A stretch of 12,700 bases of DNA from a bacterium (lineage in GTDB: Bacteria > Bacteroidota > Bacteroidia > Cytophagales > Thermonemataceae), in contig JANYGM010000377.1 in assembly GCA_025362415.1 (NCBI GenBank), positions 1 through 12,700 of the forward strand, in the 5' to 3' direction. Positions 6,409 to 12,700 of the stretch are shown one piece after another (position 1 is the stretch's first letter; every line of letters starts with the position of its first letter). The translations under genes were made by a program, and so were the position numbers. The notes under the pieces were generated by a model that was not told the origin of the DNA, searched no databases, and saw nothing but the letters and a program-made list of their open reading frames with translations.

Positions 6409-7091
6409 CAAGAAAGTTGTTCGCTTGTTTTGCCAAACCGTCTTTCTCTTTGTTGATAATTGATGATAGCATTGTGCAGGTTTTCTCTGCGAAAATCAGG
6501 CCAAAGTACCTCATCAATGAAAATTTCTGTATAAGCCATTTGCCAAAGCAAAAAGTTACTGATACGGAGTTCGCCGCTTGTGCGTATGAGAAGCTCTGGG
6601 TCAGGAATGTTTTTTGTAGATAAATAACTGTTTATTAAGTCATTATCTATATTTTCTGAACTTATTTTTTCATTTTTGATATCTTCTGCAATTTTTTTCA
6701 TAGCTTGCATAATATCCCAACGCCCACTATAACTAAGTGCTAATACAAGCACAAGCCCAGTATTTTTAGAAGTGATTTCTATTGTTTCTGCTAGTTCTTT
6801 TTGGCATTTTTTTGGCAAACTTTCAATATCTCCAATACATTGTAGGCTGATATTATTTTTGGTAAGCGTTTTTGCCTCACCTCTGATAGTATGTACCAAA
6901 AGCTCCATTAGTGCATCTACTTCTTTTTGCGGTCTTGACCAATTTTCAGTAGAAAAAGCGTACAAAGTCAAATATTTTATGCCAAGTTCTGCACAACCTT
7001 CAGATGCTTCTCTAACAGCTTTAATAGCGTTTTTGTGACCAAAAACCCGCATTGCACCTTGTTTTTTTGCCCAACGCCCATTTCCGTCCAT
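6408..7091 (-). CDS. uppS: Isoprenyl transferase (undecaprenyl diphosphate synthase)
   Basis: UppS adds eight isopentenyl units in cis to farnesyl diphosphate, making the C55 carrier lipid for peptidoglycan and surface glycans. Marks of the cis-prenyltransferase family are MDGNGRWAKKQG with the catalytic Asp, YAFSTENWSRP, LSYSGRWDI, and RTSGELRISNFLLWQ with AYTEIFIDEVLWPDF. The coordinates give the only canonical start, ATG 7091, but this puts the catalytic Asp at residue 2 and omits the strand LPAHIAII that precedes it in the family. That strand is encoded just upstream in frame (7092-7115). The frame stays open as far as a TAG at 7182-7184 with no ATG, GTG or TTG. The true protein probably starts at a non-standard codon such as ATT 7149-7151. 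bamA follows on the same strand, the usual Bacteroidota pairing. Confidence 0.93.
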   Translation of the reverse strand: MDGNGRWAKKQGAMRVFGHKNAIKAVREASEGCAELGIKYLTLYAFSTENWSRPQKEVDALMELLVHTIRGEAKTLTKNNISLQCIGDIESLPKKCQKELAETIEITSKNTGLVLVLALSYSGRWDIMQAMKKIAEDIKNEKISSENIDNDLINSYLSTKNIPDPELLIRTSGELRISNFLLWQMAYTEIFIDEVLWPDFRRENLHNAIINYQQRERRFGKTSEQLS

Positions 7092-7284
7092 AATGATAGC
7101 AATATGGGCAGGAAGCTTGTTTAAATCTATATTTGGATTGATATTACTAATGATTTTTGATAATATTGTAGATTGATTTTTCTAATTTTGGCGCAATTTA
7201 AGAAAAATTTGTATTTATTCCTAATCTTAGCGTGAAAAACAAGTGCAAGAGATAAGAAACTGATTTTTTGACATTTTAGAAAAA

Positions 7285-7312
7285 CATAATTCGTAATTGA
7301 TAATTCGTAATT
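7285..7312 (-). repeat. AATTACG/AATTATS heptamer array after the SGNH gene
   Basis: On the minus strand there are four consecutive 7-mers: AATTACG twice, AATTATC and AATTATG. It begins 6 bases after the stop codon of the SGNH hydrolase-like gene, in that gene's sense orientation. It is the same family as the arrays behind pdxA and bamA. No opposing arm is seen nearby. Confidence 0.7.
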
Positions 7313-7318
7313 GTGTAT

Positions 7319-8893
7319 TTAAAGCAGGGGTTTTGCAAAGCCATATTCTCTAATAAGTGCTTCATATAGCATTTCAGCGACAATATTAGCTCCTTTTTGT
7401 GTAAAATGCGTAAAATCTTTTATGGCTAGTGGGTCTTTGGCATATACCCAACTTGGCATAGAGTTTTTGCCACCCATTACCTCGTACAAGTCCCAAAAGG
7501 CACAATTTGCCCTAAAAGCGGCATTGCGCTGGGCATCACGTATCATTGCAACAGCTGGATAAGATACATAACTTCCACCATCATTGTAAGAACGGTCAGA
7601 CGTGCCAATAACAAGGATAGCGACATCAGGAGCAAGGCTTTTGAATACTTGCAATTCTTTAAAAAATGCCTCTTCATACCAAGAATATTCTTTTTGTTTG
7701 AAGTCAAGATTTGCCCCAAATTGCAGGATAAGCAGTTTTACGTTTAGTTTTTCTAGTTGATTTTTTAGATGGGCTTTGTTGATTTTGCTAAAACCAAGAC
7801 CCGAACTCCCACGCATTGGCACATTGTCAAAAGTGATACCTGTTTTGCTATCAAGTGCAATTCCTGTAATTTCTGGGCTGATACTTCCTTCAAAATTAAC
7901 CACTAAATTCTCAAATTTTCCTTCCAAATCAAGAGAAAAAACATTCATTTCTTCTGATTTTTCTATGGTTTCTGTGGCAATATTTTTGCCATTTTGAATG
8001 ATATTTAGTTTAAAGTTGGCGGTTGGATTTCTATATAAAACCTTAATATTTTCTACTTTTTGGTCACTTTTTGTAGCACTTTCAGAGCGTAAAAACTTGG
8101 CAAAAGCACGAGTGGGAAAGTGGGAAATTCTGCCCAAACTATCCCTTTTAGAGTATTCTCCAAACTTATAATAGTTCATCAAAAGCCCATAAAAACCACT
8201 ACTTGGCGCAGGAGATTTTCCAAATAAAGGAAACATAAGCCATTGATTATCATTTTGTTGTAGTACAGAAAGTTTAGAATTACTTTTGTTGTTTAGTCCT
8301 TGAAGACCTGCACCACTTCCGCCAAAACGCTCTTGAAATTTGAGGCGCAAATAAGCCGTAATACGGTCTCCTTCTAGTTGAGAATCCCCCAAATGAACTG
8401 CTCGTATTATTTCTTCATTTTTGCCTTTTTCCAGTTGTGCAAGTTGCCTAAAAAACGGCATCAAAGGTGCGTTATCATCTTCCAAATACTGAATACGTCT
8501 TTTAAAAGCAAGTGTATCTTTCTTGTAGAGATTGTTTTTGTTTTGTTTGATTTTTTCTGGACTTTTTTCAAGTGCATCAACCATTGAATTTTCACCATTT
8601 TCAGGGTTTATTTCCTTGTTTTGGTTGAGCTTATCACCTTCTTTTTGAATATCCGAAATATTGGCATATTTGGGTTTTTCTCTCAAAAAAACACTCTGAA
8701 AGCTAAATAAATCAATTTTTATCTTATCAGAAATAGTTATTTCTTTTGGCAAAATTTTCATATCAACCAAAAGCATTACACATGCAAGGATTGCACCCAC
8801 AAGCAAAAGAAACTTGAGCGTGTGAAAAGGTGTAATATTAGGAAGATTTTTTGGTTGTGTTTGAGTATTTTCTAACTCGTTTGGTGGGTTCAT
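7319..8893 (-). CDS. Membrane-anchored SGNH/GDSL hydrolase-like protein
   Basis: This 524-residue protein has an N-terminal hydrophobic segment (about residues 26-45, LKFLLLVGAILACVMLLVDM), so it is likely anchored in the inner membrane with the rest in the periplasm. A charged, low-complexity linker (about 75-125) precedes the SGNH domain. Catalytic blocks are HLGDSQLEGD with Ser171, the block II-like glycine in PMRGSSG, FGAN with Asn395, and DFTHFTQKGA with Asp493 and His496. All four SGNH residues are present. In Bacteroidota such proteins often sit beside an MBOAT acyltransferase and act on O-acetylated cell-wall or exopolysaccharide sugars; no MBOAT gene is visible here, so the substrate is unknown. 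ATG 8893 is preferred to an in-frame TTG at 8911. A hairpin terminator immediately upstream separates it from the YfiR-like gene. Confidence 0.8.
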   Translation of the reverse strand: MNPPNELENTQTQPKNLPNITPFHTLKFLLLVGAILACVMLLVDMKILPKEITISDKIKIDLFSFQSVFLREKPKYANISDIQKEGDKLNQNKEINPENGENSMVDALEKSPEKIKQNKNNLYKKDTLAFKRRIQYLEDDNAPLMPFFRQLAQLEKGKNEEIIRAVHLGDSQLEGDRITAYLRLKFQERFGGSGAGLQGLNNKSNSKLSVLQQNDNQWLMFPLFGKSPAPSSGFYGLLMNYYKFGEYSKRDSLGRISHFPTRAFAKFLRSESATKSDQKVENIKVLYRNPTANFKLNIIQNGKNIATETIEKSEEMNVFSLDLEGKFENLVVNFEGSISPEITGIALDSKTGITFDNVPMRGSSGLGFSKINKAHLKNQLEKLNVKLLILQFGANLDFKQKEYSWYEEAFFKELQVFKSLAPDVAILVIGTSDRSYNDGGSYVSYPAVAMIRDAQRNAAFRANCAFWDLYEVMGGKNSMPSWVYAKDPLAIKDFTHFTQKGANIVAEMLYEALIREYGFAKPLL

Positions 8894-8924
8894 TCTAAGG
8901 AAAAGGTACAAAATAAAAAGTATA

Positions 8925-8972
8925 AACTACAAACTTTACGAAAGTTTCCAACTATTCGTGAAGTTTGTAGTT
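8925..8972 (-). terminator. Hairpin terminator downstream of the YfiR-like gene
   Basis: Eighteen-base arms (8925-8942 and 8955-8972) are complementary except at one position, a G-T wobble on one strand, and enclose a 12-nt loop. On the minus strand the stem is followed by TATACTTTTTATTTTG. It lies about 50 bases beyond the YfiR-like stop and 31 bases before the SGNH start codon. It probably ends the upstream transcript, or it may act as a leader structure for the SGNH gene. Confidence 0.65.
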
Positions 8973-8998
8973 ATTCACAATTCAAAAAATGTCTTTAT

Positions 8999-9020
8999 TC
9001 CCCTTTGGGGGGTTAGGGGG
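8999..9020. repeat. G-rich tract with CCCC-TTT-GGGG hairpin
   Basis: The plus strand has a short C-run, TTT, six G, TTA and five G, ending 3 bases short of the YfiR-like stop codon on the opposite strand. It is a striking GC-rich patch in AT-rich DNA. A short CCCC/GGGG stem is possible and could add to termination of the YfiR-like gene. Similar C/G-run sequences recur between genes in many Bacteroidota; this is stated from general knowledge. Confidence 0.4.
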
Positions 9021-9023
9021 CTA

Positions 9024-9560
9024 TTATTCAATAATTGTAGCGAGCCTTGTAAGTTGTTTAGATACTTTCAGTCCAGCTTTATCTGTTTCTGTTTTGTTCA
9101 TTTCAAAACGCCAGCTACCATCTCTTAGCACGAAATTGATACAACTTCCTTGCCTTGCAAGTCCAGTTTTTTCTGTAATAATAAGAGCTGATTTTCCATC
9201 AAAAAAGTTTTTAACTGCGGCTAAATTACGGCTTTCAGCAGCTGTAACATAAATCATATGGCAATTTTTGTCCATTGAAGCAACTGTTTTGAACTGTTTG
9301 ATAACTATCTTTTGTGCGCCTACTACTTTTTTGGTGGCGGCAAGTCCTTTGAGTTTTGGTACTATGGGCGAGTTCCCTATGATACCAATCACATAATCTC
9401 CGCTTTGATAGCTTGCTGGCCACTGAATATATTTAGTAAAATTCCAGATATAAACGGTATGTGTTTGATAATCACCGCCTTGACCGTAAGCACGAGAAGA
9501 CATACCTGCAAATATTCCTAGAAAAAGTATTGTAATACAAAATATTTTTATTGATTTCAT
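9024..9560 (-). CDS. Secreted YfiR-family (DUF4154) protein
   Basis: The 178-residue product has an N-terminal signal peptide (hydrophobic residues 5-19, likely cleavage near SRAYG at about 26). The mature part fits the YfiR/HmsC family. It shows VYIWNFTKYIQWP (residues 37-49), then VIGIIGNSP, MIYVTAAES, SALIITEKTGLARQGSCINFVLRDG, FEMNKTETDKAGLKVSKQLTRLA. In Pseudomonas, YfiR is a periplasmic repressor of the membrane diguanylate cyclase YfiN. In other bacteria relatives accompany hybrid kinases or GGDEF proteins. None of these partners is in the window, so a signalling role is an inference from the family. The gene appears to be a single transcription unit: a candidate promoter lies about 100 bases upstream and a hairpin terminator lies downstream. 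ATG 9560 is supported by the signal peptide. Confidence 0.8.
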   Translation of the reverse strand: MKSIKIFCITILFLGIFAGMSSRAYGQGGDYQTHTVYIWNFTKYIQWPASYQSGDYVIGIIGNSPIVPKLKGLAATKKVVGAQKIVIKQFKTVASMDKNCHMIYVTAAESRNLAAVKNFFDGKSALIITEKTGLARQGSCINFVLRDGSWRFEMNKTETDKAGLKVSKQLTRLATIIE

Positions 9561-9657
9561 AATGGTTGCTTTGGATATAAAACGTAGATTTTGAGATTAT
9601 TTTTGATGTTTTAATGTTTTTTATACTTGTTTTGTCAATTTTGATACAAATACAATG

Positions 9658-9691
9658 CAAATATATGATTTTTTTCAGAATTTTTTTCAAA
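9658..9691 (-). promoter_or_regulatory. Candidate promoter for the YfiR-like gene
   Basis: On the minus strand TTTG (9688-9691) is followed after 22 bp by TATATTTG (9658-9665), an exact match to the -7 consensus TAnnTTTG; the spacing is slightly longer than the usual 19-21. It would give a leader of roughly 90 nt before the ATG at 9560. Confidence 0.4.
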
Positions 9692-9911
9692 ATACTATTT
9701 TTAAGTAAAAATATTTTTTCTTACTCTTTCTCCAAAAATAAAATATTTTCCAATATTATTGTTATTATTGAAAAGTATTACTATGTTCGTGTTGTACCAA
9801 TGACTAAATTTACTTGAATTTATACATTTTAATGAAAATTTATTTTCTTTACTCAAATACAATAGTTTAGATGCTTATTACCTAAACAGTTACAAATTAA
9901 GATAAAAAGGT

Positions 9912-9919
9912 TATATTTG
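9912..9919 (+). promoter_or_regulatory. Candidate -7 promoter element for the HI0933-type flavoprotein
   Basis: TATATTTG matches the Bacteroidota -7 consensus exactly and ends 39 bases before ATG 9959, much like the element before scoA. The -33 position holds GTTA rather than TTTG. An upstream TTG at 9917 overlaps this element, which argues for ATG 9959 as the start. Confidence 0.45.
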
Positions 9920-9958
9920 TGTAGTTTTCACTTCAAAATAATTTTCACACATTTTTTA

Positions 9959-11212
9959 ATGAATATATCTGTTATTGGTGGTGGTGCTGGGGGCTTTTTT
10001 GCTGCCATAAGTGCTGCCACACATCACCCCAAAGCAACTGTAACACTTTACGAAAAAACAACAAAACTACTCACAAAAGTAAGCGTTTCTGGTGGTGGTA
10101 GGTGCAACATTACACACGCTTGCGCAGATGTAAACGAACTCATAAAAGCCTATCCACGTGGTGGAAAGCAACTAAAAACGTCTTTTAATCTCTTTGGAAT
10201 TGCTGATGTGATTGCGTGGTTTGCAAGTAAAAATGTACCTTTCAAGACTGAAGAAGATGGGAGAATGTTCCCACAAACGAATACCTCCCAAACTGTTGTA
10301 GATTGTTTGCTTAATGAGGCTATTTCTTTGGGTGTTATTATTAAAATGCAAACAGAAATACTAAAAATAATACCGCAAAATATTGCTCAAAATACACTTC
10401 AAAATATGAAAGAACAAGGTTTTTTATTGGATTTGAAACAAAAAGAAACTGAAAATATACAAATCTATACTGATAAGGTAATTATAGCTACTGGAGGTGG
10501 AAGTAAGCTACAAAATTTTGATTGGTTGGCAGAATTAGGGCATACAATTATCTCACCTGTGCCTTCTCTTTTTACTTTCAATATGCCTAAAAATGATATT
10601 TGTACACTTATGGGCGTGTCTGTGCCTAGTGCAAGGGTGCAAATTCAGAAAACCAAACTCAATGAAGTAGGGGCACTTATGATTACGCATTGGGGAATGA
10701 GCGGACCTGCCATTTTGAAAACTTCTGCGTGGGGTGCAAGGCTACTTTCAGAGATGAATTACCAGTTTGTAGCCCGAGTGAGCTGGTTAAGTGATATTTC
10801 AGAAGAGAATTTGAGAGAGAAGTTTTATGAGAATAAAAAACTTCTGAATGTCAGGCAAATCAACAACAAAAATCCCTTTGGTTTGCCCAAAAGATTATGG
10901 GAATTTTTTTTAGAAAATCTCCAAATCAATCCTGAAAAACGTTGGACAGACCTTAGCAAGTCCGAAATCAATAAACTTACCAATAAAATTCTCAATGATT
11001 TGTACGAAGTGCGTGGCAAAACTACTTTCAAAGAGGAATTTGTAACTTGTGGGGGCGTTAGTTTGGCGGATATTTCTATGAAAACTATGGAAAGTTTGCA
11101 CATCAAGGGACTTTTTTTTACAGGGGAAGTCCTTGATATAGATGGAATTACGGGAGGTTATAATTTCCAAGCGGCTTGGACTACCGCTTGGCTTGCAGGA
11201 AAAAACGTATAG
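9959..11212 (+). CDS. HI0933/BaiN-type FAD-dependent oxidoreductase
   Basis: This 417-residue cytoplasmic flavoprotein belongs to the HI0933/YhiN/BaiN family. The N-terminus is a Rossmann dinucleotide-binding fold: SVIGGGAGGFFAA (residues 4-16) with the acidic YEK end of strand two at 31-33. Next come the family motifs VSGGGRCNIT (43-52) and GRMFPQTNTSQTVVDCL (101-117), a second nucleotide motif VIIATGGGS (174-182), and THWGMSGPAILKTSAWGAR (243-261). The C-terminal FAD motif is VTCGGVSLADI (362-372) and GLFFTGEVLDIDGITGGYNFQAA (384-406, quoted only in part as GEVLDIDGITGGYN). BaiN was linked to bile-acid dehydroxylation in clostridia, but family members are widespread and the physiological reaction in this group is unknown. 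The start follows a candidate promoter and gives the normal N-terminus. The gene converges on an outer-membrane protein gene 40 bases away without a clear terminator. Confidence 0.9.
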   Translation: MNISVIGGGAGGFFAAISAATHHPKATVTLYEKTTKLLTKVSVSGGGRCNITHACADVNELIKAYPRGGKQLKTSFNLFGIADVIAWFASKNVPFKTEEDGRMFPQTNTSQTVVDCLLNEAISLGVIIKMQTEILKIIPQNIAQNTLQNMKEQGFLLDLKQKETENIQIYTDKVIIATGGGSKLQNFDWLAELGHTIISPVPSLFTFNMPKNDICTLMGVSVPSARVQIQKTKLNEVGALMITHWGMSGPAILKTSAWGARLLSEMNYQFVARVSWLSDISEENLREKFYENKKLLNVRQINNKNPFGLPKRLWEFFLENLQINPEKRWTDLSKSEINKLTNKILNDLYEVRGKTTFKEEFVTCGGVSLADISMKTMESLHIKGLFFTGEVLDIDGITGGYNFQAAWTTAWLAGKNV

Positions 11213-11252
11213 CTTTAAATTACAATAAATACTAAATTTTAGCTTAATTTCT

Positions 11253-12700
11253 CTAAAATAAAACGGCTATTTGCACACGTCCCAAATGTACGATAGGGCG
11301 TTCTGGGGATTTTCTGCCGTCATAAGAAATGTTAATTTGAAGACCGTTGGCTAGTTTTTGTTGAAAATTTACGTTCCAAACATAGTTTTTGCCATTTTGC
11401 AAAGCCTCCAACATCTCATAACCAATAGGCGAGTTTACTTCACCAACAAAATCAATAGCAATATATTTCACAAATGCTGTCAAATTACGGCTAGATAGCT
11501 TGTTCCAACGCATTTCTAACATCATTTGGTTGATTTTTGCACTCTCTTGCACAAGTGGAGGTACAGGCGCAACGCTTGCAGGTGCATCTGCAAACTTGCT
11601 TGCAAACGTATAGGAAGCAGTCAGACGAAAATCATTATTGGGCTGATACGCCAAAGTAGGTGAAATTTGATACCCAGAAAAAGCATAATTGCGGTTTAGA
11701 AGGAAATCAGACCTATTTTTTAATTGATTAAACTTTGTCGCAATTTGCAAATTAAATTCAGTAGATAAATTTTTGCGTGTATTAAGTTGATATTCAGTAT
11801 TTTGTCGTGCCTCAAAGCCATTAGTAAGCAACTGACGCTGATTTGACTGCAAAAAAGCGACATCAGCCCCAAACTTAGGACTAGAACGGTTAAAAAATAG
11901 CGTTCCACGCCAAACATCTTGCCTAGCAAGAAGTGCCGCATCATTTCCTAAAAATGGTACAATTCGTGCCACCCATTCTGCATCTGTTTGCCTTCTATTG
12001 GTATTTATGACAAAAAGCCCAGAAATTTTGGAAAAAAACAACTTTATTCCTTTGTTATTTTTCCATTTTGTAGGTGTAGCAAAATTCAAACGGTAATTAA
12101 AAATATTAGTAAAAACAAGAGAATAAGCATCTGTAGGCGTGAAAATCTTAATATAATTTTTCTCATCAGGATTTATAGCAAGATAAAATTCGTTTAAATC
12201 TTGTTTTTTGTCGTTGTTGTCATCTCGCCAAGTGTGCGTACCTTGTCCTGTTGGCACTTGCAGATACGAAAACTCTCGCCTAGCCTCACGCCCAGACGCA
12301 GTTTGCAGCGTAAGTTCAGAACGGATAAGTTTGTTGAAAAGTGCGTTATTGAGGTCTAAACGTGATGTTAGGTTCGTGAGAGAGGGAATAAGTGGCAAAA
12401 AACTTTTCACTTCCCTATATGTTGCAGTAGCGTTTATGAGATGATTTTTCCAATTTTTTTGGAATTTTCCGTTAGCAGTATAAGCTGATGTTTTATCTGT
12501 CATTTCTCCCAAAATAGGCGTTTTGTCATCTCTTTTGGCAATATCAAACAAAAAATTAAATTTTGTGCTATCAATATTCTTAAAATAAAGTTTATTTTCT
12601 ACGAAATTCATAGCAGAAAATTGCACAAAGTCCGTTTTGTCCGTTGTGATAGTGTTTTCATCTCTACTAAAAATATATCCAATAACTAAGGGTTTAATAA
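11253..12700 (-). CDS. Large outer-membrane beta-barrel protein, C-terminal part
   Basis: The reading frame is open to the right edge, so the visible 481 residues are the C-terminal part of a longer protein; the GTG at 12626 is internal. The sequence alternates polar and hydrophobic residues with many aromatic residues and short turns, for example LAYQPNNDFRLTASYTFA, the style of outer-membrane strands. The last residue is Phe in VQIAVLF, as in many outer-membrane proteins recognised by BamA. A DDNNDKKQDLNEFY segment (coded near 12180-12225) looks like a Ca-binding-type Asp/Asn loop. It is followed by an NPDEKNYIKIFTPTD stretch common in large uncharacterised Bacteroidota surface proteins. 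I do not recognise a specific family or function. A TonB-dependent receptor or a gliding/secretion component remains possible, because the N-terminal domains are not visible. Confidence 0.75.
   Translation of the reverse strand, partial: IKPLVIGYIFSRDENTITTDKTDFVQFSAMNFVENKLYFKNIDSTKFNFLFDIAKRDDKTPILGEMTDKTSAYTANGKFQKNWKNHLINATATYREVKSFLPLIPSLTNLTSRLDLNNALFNKLIRSELTLQTASGREARREFSYLQVPTGQGTHTWRDDNNDKKQDLNEFYLAINPDEKNYIKIFTPTDAYSLVFTNIFNYRLNFATPTKWKNNKGIKLFFSKISGLFVINTNRRQTDAEWVARIVPFLGNDAALLARQDVWRGTLFFNRSSPKFGADVAFLQSNQRQLLTNGFEARQNTEYQLNTRKNLSTEFNLQIATKFNQLKNRSDFLLNRNYAFSGYQISPTLAYQPNNDFRLTASYTFASKFADAPASVAPVPPLVQESAKINQMMLEMRWNKLSSRNLTAFVKYIAIDFVGEVNSPIGYEMLEALQNGKNYVWNVNFQQKLANGLQINISYDGRKSPERPIVHLGRVQIAVLF

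Larger units (their letters stand above)
9561..9958. other. AT-rich divergent intergenic region
   Basis: About 400 bases separate the minus-strand YfiR-like gene from the plus-strand flavoprotein gene. There are candidate promoters near both ends and an imperfect AT-rich hairpin at about 9744-9777. A short hydrophobic reading frame at 9614-9817 consists mainly of A/T-rich codons and is not credible as a gene. No tRNA, CRISPR or mobile element was recognised. Confidence 0.6.

Noticed and set aside
8999..9020. G-quadruplex
   Set aside because: Only two usable long G-runs are on the plus strand, too few for an intramolecular quadruplex. A CCCC/GGGG hairpin is simpler.
9614..9817. Small hydrophobic membrane protein (67 residues)
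   Set aside because: Composition is what A/T-rich non-coding DNA gives (Phe, Ile, Lys, Tyr, Asn). It overlaps the candidate promoter of the YfiR-like gene and has no recognisable motif.

Overview
The window looks like chromosome of a low-GC Bacteroidota bacterium, most likely a member of the Cytophagales (Flexibacter/Bernardetia-like; this assignment is inferred). The reasons are the AT-rich composition, the Bacteroidota-type BamA, a YfiR-family (DUF4154) protein, a large C-terminally Phe-ended outer-membrane protein, matches to the Bacteroidota -7 promoter element TAnnTTTG, and starts without Shine-Dalgarno sequences.

Layout. Bases 1-3144 are plus-strand genes: the tail of a SpoIIE-type serine phosphatase, scoA (3-oxoacid CoA-transferase subunit A without its B subunit alongside), rsmE (16S rRNA m3U1498 methyltransferase) and pdxA (pyridoxal phosphate synthesis). 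Bases 3145-3704 hold no gene. They contain a nested inverted-repeat structure: AT-rich heptamer arrays outside, a 357-bp hairpin-repeat cluster with 75-bp inverted termini inside, and a bidirectional terminator. Bases 3705-9560 are minus-strand genes: bamA (outer-membrane protein assembly), uppS (undecaprenyl diphosphate synthase), a membrane-anchored SGNH/GDSL hydrolase-like protein and a secreted YfiR-like protein. A roughly 400-bp AT-rich region with candidate divergent promoters follows. Then comes a plus-strand HI0933/BaiN-type flavoprotein, converging on the C-terminal part of a large outer-membrane protein that runs off the right edge.

Functionally the genes are mostly household and envelope functions. 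uppS and bamA are frequent neighbours in Bacteroidota and both serve envelope biogenesis. No defence system, integrase or transposase is visible.

The most interesting content is intergenic. First, arrays of degenerate 7-bp repeats start at or shortly after the stop codons of scoA, pdxA, bamA, uppS and the SGNH gene, and some form fold-back arms. Second, six hairpin cores at 3221-3577 share a constant loop and have stems that covary. Third, uppS has no ATG, GTG or TTG codon that would include its conserved N-terminal strand.
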